From: an uncultured Eisenbergiella sp.
GTDB taxonomy: Bacteria; Bacillota; Clostridia; Lachnospirales; Lachnospiraceae
DNA length: 48,548 nucleotides
Direction of reading: 5' to 3'
Assembly (NCBI GenBank): GCA_947598825.1
Contig: CANQFM010000020.1
Coordinates: 1-48,548 of the forward strand
Positions 7,623 to 15,765 of this stretch are shown in pieces. Within the stretch, counting starts at the first letter, position 1. Each line of letters opens with the position of its first letter. The notes beneath the pieces are model-generated. The model was not told the DNA's origin. It made no database searches and saw only the letters and a program-made list of their open reading frames with translations. The position numbers and the translations under genes are program-made.

Positions 7623-10241
7623 TCACCTAGCTTCCCCTCTGCGCAGCGTCTCATAATTGTACTTATCCGCCTCGGACACGGCCTCCGTGCGCAGCTCGCC
7701 CTCCTGGGAACTAAGGAGCAGATGACTGTTGGCCAAATATTTTTCCAGCCTGTCCGCCCATTCATGGAACAGGCCGTCGTCATAGAGGATATTTCTTCCC
7801 CACTGAAAATCCGAGCCAGCGATCTGCTGCAAAGTTCCGGTTCCTCCCAAACGGTACACCTGATACCAGTATTCCCCGAAATCGTCCCGGTCTTCGATGT
7901 GTACGCTCAACAGATAAGGCATTTTATCCAGTTCTCCCACATAGAGATTGGCCCAGCCGGCCCGGGCGCTGTGGGCATGCTCTATATGCAGCAGATTTCC
8001 GGCCGCATCGGAAATGAGCATCACGCCGCTGTCCCCGTCTCCGATATTGCCCAGATAAATCTCAATTCGCTCCATGCCCGGCGCGTCGGAGACATCCGCT
8101 TCCTCCGTCCGCACAAGCTCGTAATACTCTCCCAGCATTTCCTCCAAGGTCCTTCCTTCATTTTCACATATCTCTTCGATCCATGAAGTTTCCGAGGTCA
8201 GGGCGATATAGGAAATCCCCTTTCCGATATTGGCGCTCATAAGCTGCGCCTCCACGATCAGGTTGTCCTGAAAGCTGCAAAGTACGGGCACATTCCCGCC
8301 TTCAAAGGCATCCGTGATCAGATCGGCAAATTCCTCAAAGCCGACCTCCTCACAGCGGACGCTGTCCATTTCACGGTTCACAAGGAACACGCAGTTATCG
8401 GCGAATGTGGGAATCAGCGTAATCTGATCTTCATCCGTAACGGACGCGTCCGTTACATAGCGGTCAAAGCAGCGTGCGCTGCGGCTGATGGAGCGAGGAT
8501 ATACCCAATAGGTTCCGTCCGGCACCTCGGCGGTCAGCTCCATTTCCAGGGTCAATTCCAGAATTTCCTGCTTCTCCTCTGCTTCCAGCCTGCAGGAGAC
8601 GCCAAAGCCGAACTCCGAAAGGAAGGTATAGACTGCCTCTCTGGGCAGGTTCACCCAGATATCGTTATTCTCTGCGTCCACCTCCGTCACCCGGGTTTCC
8701 GCCAGCAGCTTCGTTGCGATCTTTTCCGGGGATTTTAGCAAATATAGATGGTAATCCTCCATCAGATCTCCTTCTTCGAGTACGGCATGATAGATCCGCA
8801 GGGTATCGCCCGTTTGTGCCTCCGGCGCCATCCCAAGCGGCACAGCGAAGAGATAATTCCCATCGGGCATGGGCCTCATACCAAAGCCCACACCCATCAC
8901 CTGGATAGAATCGGCCTTTCGGGAAAACCTTCCCGGATAGGTTTCCAGGATTTCCACCTCCTCTTCGCCCAGAAAGGCGATCCGCACAAGCTGGCCTTCC
9001 TCCAGGCCCGAAAAATCCATTTCTATATAAGGCTCTACGGTTTCAGCCTCCGGGATCTCCATCTCTCCGAACTGCGGCACCACGACCACATCGCCGCCAG
9101 AGCTTTCCATGGCCTGGATCACGCCGTAAAAGACCTGCTCCTGCGTTTCCTTTCCCTGCTTTCCGGGATTCCCCAGCAAAAAGACGGCGGCCAGCACACA
9201 GGCCGCCAAAGCTACAGCCACCAACGCGAAAGCAGGTCTTTTGTAGCGCAGCACGTTTTTGATCCTGCTGCCCGGCTCTCCCTCCCCGAAAGCCAGCGGG
9301 ATCCCTGCCGTGATCTGCTTCCCCGAGGCCAGCGAAAGCAGGGACGTGGAATATTCCTTTTTTACCCCGTTCCCGATCCGGTAGATCACAGCCTCGTCAC
9401 AGGACATTTCCATATCCCGCCCGCTCAGGAAAAAGGCCAGCCATACCAGCGGATTAAACCAGTGCAGGCAAAGCGCTATCCAGGCCCCCGCCCTGGTCAG
9501 CGGATCTCCCCTGCGGATATGGATGCGCTCATGAAGCAGGATATACTCCAGATCCTTTTCGGGCAGATCCTTTGGCAGATAGATACAGGGCCGCAGGAAA
9601 CCCAGCACGAAGGGCGTGGCCGCCGCGCCGCTGCGGCGGATGCGGACCCCCGCCGTTCCAAATCGCGCCTGCTTCTTCCTTCCATTCATAACAGGTTTTT
9701 CGGATAAGCTCCCGTACTCTTCCGAACCGGCTTCCTCCGCTCTGTGCAGCCTGCGGGAAAGCCGTCCATAGGAAACCGCACCGTAGAGCAGCATACCGAT
9801 GGCTCCCAGCAGCCAAAGGCGGCTCCCTGCATACAAAAACGTCCGCCAGGTTTCCAGAGTCAAGAGTCTGTTTCCAAAGACTCCCCGGGTTTCTCCCTCG
9901 CTTCCGGCCTCTTTCACGCCGCCGGAAGCAACCGTTTCCTGCCCTGCCATGTCCTGCTTAGAAACACTCTCTGCCGCAGGCCTCAAATCTCCAAGCTTCT
10001 GCGAAATATATTCCACTGAACCGCTTTCTGCCGTTGGCGCACGCAGCACGCCCAGCAGGGAAAAGCCGCTCTCAAAGGATACGGGACAGAGCAGGCGGAA
10101 CAGCACCACGGCCCACAGGGCATAGGCAAAGATCCGGGGCGCCCTCCTTAACAGCAGCCGCAGCGCCAGAACGGCCAGGATCATCAGCCCCGCCGTCAGG
10201 CTCATATTCAGGATCCGGATAAAAAGATGTGTCAGCGTCAT
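7623..10241 (-). CDS. BlaR1/MecR1-type M56 membrane metallopeptidase with a large extracellular domain
   Basis: This is an 872-residue membrane sensor-protease. Three N-terminal membrane segments (about 10-35, 38-57 and 140-160) precede the M56 catalytic region, where LLHERIH (near 232) gives the zinc HExxH and MSCDEAV supplies the third ligand. A fourth membrane span lies near 340-360. About 500 outer residues follow that do not show the penicillin-binding SxxK module of true BlaR1, so the signal sensed is unknown. In the family, ligand binding triggers proteolysis that inactivates the partner BlaI repressor. The start at 10241 overlaps the blaI-like stop by ATGA, showing coupling to that gene. 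The role is likely envelope stress or antibiotic sensing; the exact stimulus cannot be read. Confidence 0.85.
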   Translation of the reverse strand: MTLTHLFIRILNMSLTAGLMILAVLALRLLLRRAPRIFAYALWAVVLFRLLCPVSFESGFSLLGVLRAPTAESGSVEYISQKLGDLRPAAESVSKQDMAGQETVASGGVKEAGSEGETRGVFGNRLLTLETWRTFLYAGSRLWLLGAIGMLLYGAVSYGRLSRRLHRAEEAGSEEYGSLSEKPVMNGRKKQARFGTAGVRIRRSGAAATPFVLGFLRPCIYLPKDLPEKDLEYILLHERIHIRRGDPLTRAGAWIALCLHWFNPLVWLAFFLSGRDMEMSCDEAVIYRIGNGVKKEYSTSLLSLASGKQITAGIPLAFGEGEPGSRIKNVLRYKRPAFALVAVALAACVLAAVFLLGNPGKQGKETQEQVFYGVIQAMESSGGDVVVVPQFGEMEIPEAETVEPYIEMDFSGLEEGQLVRIAFLGEEEVEILETYPGRFSRKADSIQVMGVGFGMRPMPDGNYLFAVPLGMAPEAQTGDTLRIYHAVLEEGDLMEDYHLYLLKSPEKIATKLLAETRVTEVDAENNDIWVNLPREAVYTFLSEFGFGVSCRLEAEEKQEILELTLEMELTAEVPDGTYWVYPRSISRSARCFDRYVTDASVTDEDQITLIPTFADNCVFLVNREMDSVRCEEVGFEEFADLITDAFEGGNVPVLCSFQDNLIVEAQLMSANIGKGISYIALTSETSWIEEICENEGRTLEEMLGEYYELVRTEEADVSDAPGMERIEIYLGNIGDGDSGVMLISDAAGNLLHIEHAHSARAGWANLYVGELDKMPYLLSVHIEDRDDFGEYWYQVYRLGGTGTLQQIAGSDFQWGRNILYDDGLFHEWADRLEKYLANSHLLLSSQEGELRTEAVSEADKYNYETLRRGEAR

Positions 10242-10606
10242 GGCGTTTCCTCCTCATAGGCGTCGATCAGCTCCTTCAACATCCGGACTTCCTCCCCCCG
10301 AAGCTTACGCTTTCGTGCAAAAGCCGCCACAAACAACGGCAAAGAGTCCTCGAAATTTTCCCTGATAAACTGCTCTCCTCTGGCGCTCTTAAAATCCTCC
10401 CGGCTCATGAGCGCCGTCACCGTGCCGTTTTCATTGGCGAACAGTCCCCGGTCGCAGAGCCGCTTCAGCATCGTGTAGGTGGTCGTTCGTTTCCAGGAAA
10501 AGGCTTTCTCACAAAGCCTGGTCAGCTCGCCCGAACGCACCGGCGCATGTTCCCAGATCAACTCCGCGAACCGCTCTTCCATCTCTCCCAGCTTATAGGG
10601 TTCCAT
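10238..10606 (-). CDS. BlaI/MecI/CopY-family repressor
   Basis: This is a 122-residue winged-helix repressor of the penicillinase-repressor family. EERFAELIWEH and VRSGELTRLCEKAFSWKRTTTYTMLKRLCDRG form the DNA-binding domain, and a C-terminal helical part (about 75-122) forms the dimer. I chose the ATG at 10606 (MEPYKLGEMEE), which has AAGGGAG about 10 bases upstream; the longer frame from 10636 lacks a ribosome site. It overlaps the downstream M56 sensor gene by four bases. A double-dyad operator at 10667-10714 lies over its own promoter, so it should repress its own operon, with release by the M56 protease. Other targets in the genome are likely. Confidence 0.9.
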   Translation of the reverse strand: MEPYKLGEMEERFAELIWEHAPVRSGELTRLCEKAFSWKRTTTYTMLKRLCDRGLFANENGTVTALMSREDFKSARGEQFIRENFEDSLPLFVAAFARKRKLRGEEVRMLKELIDAYEEETP

Positions 10607-10666
10607 TGCTCCCGCTCTCCCTTCTTTTGGCGCCATTTCAGTCTCATAGCAGCATACGGCAAAAAT

Positions 10667-10714
10667 GCCGTCTAATGGTATTAGACACTATATAGTCTAA
10701 TACCATTAGACGGC
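10667..10714. promoter_or_regulatory. Double-dyad operator for the BlaI-family repressor
   Basis: A perfect 20-bp inverted repeat flanks an 8-base centre. It contains four copies of the half-site GTCTAAT in alternating orientation (10670-10676, 10680-10686, 10695-10701, 10705-10711). Each pair forms its own palindrome: gtctaatggtattagac on one side and gtctaataccattagac on the other. Two repressor dimers could therefore bind side by side. It covers the -10 of the repressor promoter, indicating autorepression. Confidence 0.8.
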
Positions 10715-10722
10715 TCTGTCAA
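10694..10722 (-). promoter_or_regulatory. Promoter of the blaI-M56 operon
   Basis: On the minus strand TTGACA (10717-10722) is followed after 17 bases by TAGACT (10694-10699). The -10 and spacer lie inside the GTCTAAT operator, so repressor binding would block polymerase. Confidence 0.6.
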
Positions 10723-10864
10723 GCTTTTTGTGGCGACTCTTTCTGTTAAGCAAATGCTTTATTGCACTTTCGGAATATTGCCACAAATACTGCCATTGCG
10801 ATGAAGCAACCGTGCTGTTAAACAACGATAACAAGGGAAGAAAAGAAAAAACAAGGGAAAAGGA

Positions 10865-11266
10865 TCAATGCCCCTCTATATTGTCCGCAAATGGGGCGGA
10901 CGTATTGAGATAAAAAAGATACGCTCCGTCTTCTGTCTGCGACAGGAAACACCCCCGCTCGTCATAGGGATAGTGTTGAAATAATTTGTTTTCCAGGTCG
11001 GTCCGCTGCATTTTTGTTGAAAAGGTAACAGAAGACAGACAGTCGACATGGTTCCCCGTTCCTGATGTATTTCCTGTTTCGGAATAGACGTCTATCAATT
11101 CTATATCAGGTACTTCCGCTTTCAAATTTGCGATCAACTGTTTTGTCTGCCTTCTCGTGGCAAGATGATTGACTCCCATACCCAGCGCTTCATAGAGAAT
11201 CAAAAGCCCTGCCAGGACCAGCGGCAACGATACCACTGCCAGCGCAATCCTTTTTAGCCGTTTCAC
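10865..11266 (-). CDS. Small single-span membrane or exported protein, unknown function
   Basis: This is a 133-residue protein I do not recognise. One hydrophobic segment (IALAVVSLPLVLAGLLILYEAL) begins a few residues from a Lys/Arg-rich start. The remaining roughly 100 residues would lie outside the cytoplasm and hold two cysteines (LSSVT region and RGCFLS). The start is a GTG at 11266: GGAGG sits seven bases upstream, whereas the upstream ATG codons have no ribosome site. It lies between a hairpin (11331-11359) and the blaI operator region on the same strand as both neighbours, and appears monocistronic. The AT content is a little higher than around it. Confidence 0.65.
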   Translation of the reverse strand: MKRLKRIALAVVSLPLVLAGLLILYEALGMGVNHLATRRQTKQLIANLKAEVPDIELIDVYSETGNTSGTGNHVDCLSSVTFSTKMQRTDLENKLFQHYPYDERGCFLSQTEDGAYLFYLNTSAPFADNIEGH

Positions 11267-11330
11267 GGTTTGTCCTCCGGTTTTATTTCTATTTCTTATC
11301 ATCATTTCAGACATGAAGCAGGTCCGGGAA

Positions 11331-11359
11331 ACTTCGCAATCCCCCTGGGATCGCGAAGT
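11331..11359. repeat. Stem-loop upstream of the small membrane protein
   Basis: ACTTCGC/GCGAAGT (outer) and ATCCC/GGGAT (inner) form a 12-pair stem with one mismatch and a CCT loop. It has no T-run, so it may be an RNA structure in the leader of the gene at 11266 or a remnant of a second ilvC terminator. Confidence 0.4.
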
Positions 11360-11362
11360 AGC

Positions 11363-11394
11363 GCAAAACAGCCGGCTTACGCCGGCTGTTTTGC
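11363..11394 (-). terminator. Terminator after ilvC
   Basis: GCAAAACAGCCGGC (11363-11376) and its exact complement GCCGGCTGTTTTGC (11381-11394) flank a TTAC loop. The hairpin begins one base beyond the ilvC stop codon and ends in TTTTGC on either strand, so it can act bidirectionally. Confidence 0.75.
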
Positions 11395-12423
<1,029 letters not shown>

Positions 12424-12475
12424 TTATATTCTTTTGATGTATCCGCATCAGGATGCGCTTTCGCACCGCCGGCGG

Positions 12476-12979
12476 TCATTCATCAATATATACCACTTTA
12501 TCCACGCCGCGGCACAGCCCGGCGATGCCGGTACGGGCCAGCTCCAGGATCTCATACCCGTCCAGAAGCTTTAAGAACGCCTCGATCTTGCTCTGGGAAC
12601 CGGTCAGCTCGATGATCAAATTCTCCGCTCCCACATCGATGATATTGGCCCGAAATACGTTCGCCACAGCGATAATACCCTGACGCTCCAGGGCTGTGGC
12701 CTTCACCTTGATCAGCGCCAGCTCCCGGAATACGCTCTCCGAAGGGTCCAGTTCCCGGATATCCCGCACATCCACCAGCTTGGCCACCTGTTTTTCGATC
12801 TGATCCAGGATCTCATCGTCCCCGCTGGCCACAATGGTGATCCTGGTAAACCTGGGATCCGCCGTCACGCCTGCCGTAATGCTCTCGATATTGTAGCCGC
12901 GTCTGGAAAACAGTCCGGAAATACGGCTCAGCACGCCTGAGGTATTGTCCACAAGAAGCTGGAATGTCTTCTTCTGCAT
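12476..12979 (-). CDS. ilvN: Acetolactate synthase small (regulatory) subunit
   Basis: This is a 167-residue regulatory subunit of acetohydroxyacid synthase. The N-terminal ACT domain (TFQLLVDNTSGVLSRISGLF, then NIESITAG) binds valine in feedback inhibition, and the C-terminal half (FRANIIDVG...LIIELTGS) is the second ACT-like domain. It has its own TTGACA-TAGAAT promoter at 13018-13046 and lies just before ilvC. A second small-subunit paralogue sits immediately upstream at 13083-13568. This copy matches the standard IlvH/IlvN length. Which of the two pairs with IlvB cannot be settled from sequence. Confidence 0.93.
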   Translation of the reverse strand: MQKKTFQLLVDNTSGVLSRISGLFSRRGYNIESITAGVTADPRFTRITIVASGDDEILDQIEKQVAKLVDVRDIRELDPSESVFRELALIKVKATALERQGIIAVANVFRANIIDVGAENLIIELTGSQSKIEAFLKLLDGYEILELARTGIAGLCRGVDKVVYIDE

Positions 12980-13017
12980 AAGGTTTTCTCCTTCCTCGCC
13001 GGATATGTTTAAAGTTT

Positions 13018-13046
13018 ATTCTAGCAACATTATGAACCCCTGTCAA
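13018..13046 (-). promoter_or_regulatory. Promoter of ilvN-ilvC
   Basis: On the minus strand TTGACA (13041-13046) and TAGAAT (13018-13023) are separated by 17 bases, about 40 bases before the ilvN start. It allows ilvN-ilvC to be transcribed apart from the upstream ilvB genes. Confidence 0.7.
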
Positions 13047-13082
13047 CGTATGAGTTCACTTCATGTTACCCATAACCCTACG

Positions 13083-13568
13083 TTATTCCTGATCGTGGCA
13101 TTTGGAAAGGGCTACCGTCCCCGTCCTGGCCACCTCCACGATACTGACGGACTGGAGCATCTTCAGAAAAAGCTCCGCCCTCTGGGGGATATCGCACAAC
13201 TGAATCATCATCTGCGTTCTGGACATGTCCACGATCTGCGCCTTTAAGATATCCGTGATCTCCATGATATCCCGGCGGTTATTGCGGTTATATTTCACCT
13301 TGACCAGCATCAGCTCCCGGCTGACCGAATCGTATTCCTCGAAGGTCTTGACCTTGATCACATCCAGCTTTTTATTGAGCTGCTTCTCGATCTGCTCCAG
13401 CGTATGGTCGTCCCCGCTGGAAACGATGGTCATGCAGGAGACGGTGGGATCGTCCGTCTCCCCCACCACGAGGCTGTCGATGTTAAACGCCCTTCTGGAA
13501 AACAGGCCGGCCACCTTGCACAGCACGCCGGAACGGTTCTCCACCAAAACAGAATAGATCTTTTTCAT
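13083..13568 (-). CDS. Second acetolactate synthase small-subunit paralogue
   Basis: This is a 161-residue IlvN/IlvH homologue. The ACT-domain start (IYSVLVENRSGVLCKVAGLF, NIDSLVVGETDD) aligns clearly with the neighbouring ilvN, and the C-terminal domain (DIMEITDILKAQIVDMSRTQ) is retained. It begins 10 bases after the ilvB stop and is almost certainly cotranscribed with ilvB, making it the likeliest partner of that catalytic subunit. The linker between its ACT domains and its charged NRNNRRD stretch differ from the other copy, so the two may give different valine sensitivity (inference). Confidence 0.9.
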   Translation of the reverse strand: MKKIYSVLVENRSGVLCKVAGLFSRRAFNIDSLVVGETDDPTVSCMTIVSSGDDHTLEQIEKQLNKKLDVIKVKTFEEYDSVSRELMLVKVKYNRNNRRDIMEITDILKAQIVDMSRTQMMIQLCDIPQRAELFLKMLQSVSIVEVARTGTVALSKCHDQE

Positions 13569-13578
13569 CTGGCCCTCC

Positions 13579-15195
13579 TTATTTCACCACATCCATGGGA
13601 TCGATGACGCATTCCATCAGTACGGATTCATCGCCGCGCAGAAATTCCTCGATCGCGCGGTCTTCCTCTTCGCTTTTTTCCAGGCGGATAAACCGCATCC
13701 CATACGCCCGGGCGATACAGGAAAGATCGGGGCTGCCGGACAGGTCTACCACAGAATAGCGGCCGTTGTAGGTATTTTTCTGATATTCCCTCACCATACC
13801 CAGATACCGGTTGGCGATCACGACGATCTTCACAGGAACCTGGTGCTGCCGCATCGTAGCCAGCTCCATCATCGACATCTGAAAAGAACCGTCGCCGCAG
13901 ACCGCCACCACCTGACGGTCGGGAAGTCCCAGCTTTGCCCCCATGGCGGCCGGGATGGAATATCCCATCGTCCCCATACCGCCCGAGGTCAGAAATTTTC
14001 CCTCCCGGACGATGCAGTTCTTACACGACCAGATCTGGTTCTGCCCCACGTCGGCCACATAGATGGCGTCCTTTTCCATCCGGTCCGACAGTTTGCTGAT
14101 AAACCGGGCGGGGTCGACGAACGAAGGATCCGGCCTGCGTTTCTCCGTCAAGGTCCGGCGGTATTCGCACAGCGTCCCGATCCAGGAATCATGGTCCACG
14201 TCGATCTCTGTCTCCAGCAGCGCTTCAAAGATATGCTTCGCATCTCCCACCAGCGGGATGGTGGGGCCGGCGTTTTTCCCGATCTCGGCAGGATCTACGT
14301 CCATGTGTACCAGCACCTTGTCCCTGGTGATGATCTCCGGCTGGTTCACTGCCCGGTCCGCCACGCGGGCGCCCACCATGATCACCATATCGGCATCGTT
14401 CATGGCGCGGTTGGCGCAGGGCGCGCCGTTGTTGCCTACCATGCCGAAAAACAGCTCGTCCTCCGTCTGCATGGCCCCAATGCCCATCATGGTGGTGACT
14501 ACGGGCACACGGTATTTGTGCGCAAACTGGCTCAGCATCTCCTGGGCCCCGCTTAACAGTACGCCGCCTCCGGCACAGATCACGGGCCTTTTCGCCTTCT
14601 GTAACTGGTCCATGACCTTTTTGATCTGTACGGCGTGCCCTTTTACCGTAGGCTTATAGGTACGCAGGTTCACCGTTTCCGGATAGGCAAATTTCCGAAG
14701 CGGCGCGTTCTGCACGTCGATGGGCACGTCGATCAGCACCGGCCCCTTACGCCCGGTATTGGCGATATAAAATGCCTCCTTAAAGATCCGGGGGATATCC
14801 TCGGCCTTCTTCACCAGATAACTGTATTTCACAAAGGATTCCGCCGCGCCCGTGATATCGGCCTCCTGGAACACATCGCTGCCGATCAGTTCGCTGTTGA
14901 CCTGACCGGTAATGCAGACCAGGGGAATGCTGTCGGCAAATGCCGTCGCAATGCCCGTGATCAGGTTCGTCGCGCCGGGGCCGCTGGTCACGGCGCAGAC
15001 GCCCACTTTCCCGGTCACCCTGGCCAGCCCGCTGGCCGCATGCGCCGCGTTCTGCTCCGTCCGGATCAGGATCGTCCTGATATCCGAATCCAGTATGCCG
15101 TCGTAAAAGGGACAGATCGCCACGCCCGGATATCCGAACACCATTTCCACGCCTTCCAGTTCAAGGCATTTTACCATTGCCTGCGCACCGTTCAT
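13579..15195 (-). CDS. ilvB: Acetolactate synthase large (catalytic) subunit
   Basis: This is a 538-residue thiamine-diphosphate enzyme that condenses pyruvate with pyruvate or 2-oxobutyrate at the head of branched-chain amino-acid synthesis. The catalytic glutamate is in RTEQNAAHAASGLAR (about residue 50). The FAD-type middle domain follows, and the ThDP motif starts at GDGSFQMSMMELATM and ends near IANRYLGMVREYQ. I chose the ATG at 15195 (MNGAQAMVKCLE), which has GGAGG nine bases upstream; the longer open frame runs back into the neighbouring gene. It is slightly shorter than many homologues but complete. It is cotranscribed with the small-subunit paralogue 10 bases downstream. Confidence 0.95.
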   Translation of the reverse strand: MNGAQAMVKCLELEGVEMVFGYPGVAICPFYDGILDSDIRTILIRTEQNAAHAASGLARVTGKVGVCAVTSGPGATNLITGIATAFADSIPLVCITGQVNSELIGSDVFQEADITGAAESFVKYSYLVKKAEDIPRIFKEAFYIANTGRKGPVLIDVPIDVQNAPLRKFAYPETVNLRTYKPTVKGHAVQIKKVMDQLQKAKRPVICAGGGVLLSGAQEMLSQFAHKYRVPVVTTMMGIGAMQTEDELFFGMVGNNGAPCANRAMNDADMVIMVGARVADRAVNQPEIITRDKVLVHMDVDPAEIGKNAGPTIPLVGDAKHIFEALLETEIDVDHDSWIGTLCEYRRTLTEKRRPDPSFVDPARFISKLSDRMEKDAIYVADVGQNQIWSCKNCIVREGKFLTSGGMGTMGYSIPAAMGAKLGLPDRQVVAVCGDGSFQMSMMELATMRQHQVPVKIVVIANRYLGMVREYQKNTYNGRYSVVDLSGSPDLSCIARAYGMRFIRLEKSEEEDRAIEEFLRGDESVLMECVIDPMDVVK

Positions 15196-15229
15196 GCCGC
15201 ATTTCCTCCTTCTTAAAGCGGATCGCCCC

Positions 15230-15697
15230 TCAGCGGAACCGTCCGAAAAAATTAGCCAGCGGTTCCACGACTTCCCCGAGATTGCGGATCGCCTCATTTA
15301 AACTTACAATATCCATGCTTTCGATCTTTTCCATGGCTTCCGACAGGGCTTCGCTGCTCTGTACCACAAGACCCTGTTCATCAAACAGGCCGCTGAAATC
15401 GTTCAGCGCATCGTCCAGGATCGCCAGCGTTTCATCCACCAGCTCCAGGGTCTGCGTCGCCTGCCCCATCGCGTCCGACGCCTGGTTCATCGCTTCTACG
15501 GCGGTATCCATCGTCACCAGAAGCGGCGGAACGATCCGTAAGAAAACCACAGCCATGATGACCGCGAGGACGCAGCCGGCACATGCAAGGATCTTACTGT
15601 AAAAAAGCTGTTTCTTTAACTGCCGGTTGGCATCCTCATTCTCCTTGAGCATCTTTTGCAGCAGTTCTAACAATTCCTGATTTTCCTGCTCCATCAT
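15230..15697 (-). CDS. Single-span membrane protein with coiled-coil and amphipathic helices, unknown
   Basis: This is a 155-residue protein of unknown function. A charged N-terminal helix (about residues 1-30, ENQELLELLQKMLKENED) precedes one membrane span (ILACAGCVLAVIMAVVFLRIV, about 36-56). A long run of Ala/Met/Gln-rich heptads follows (MDTAVEAMNQASDAMGQATQ), resembling the extracellular helices of chemoreceptors or toxin-like pore proteins. The start at 15697 or 15694 follows AAAGG. It lies 34 bases upstream of ilvB and 68 bases after metH on the same strand, so it may be cotranscribed with either. Its helical form suggests oligomerisation at the membrane. Confidence 0.65.
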   Translation of the reverse strand: MMEQENQELLELLQKMLKENEDANRQLKKQLFYSKILACAGCVLAVIMAVVFLRIVPPLLVTMDTAVEAMNQASDAMGQATQTLELVDETLAILDDALNDFSGLFDEQGLVVQSSEALSEAMEKIESMDIVSLNEAIRNLGEVVEPLANFFGRFR

Positions 15698-15765
15698 ATA
15701 TCCTTTCTTTCCCGCGTGTCAAGGCGTTTCCCTCTCCCTGATACGGTCTTTATCCTTTTTGTGTT

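Noticed and set aside
10728-10913. 61-codon plus-strand frame downstream of the blaI operator
   Set aside because: No ribosome site, no promoter and overlap with the real minus-strand gene. The rest of 10715-10864 shows nothing I can support.
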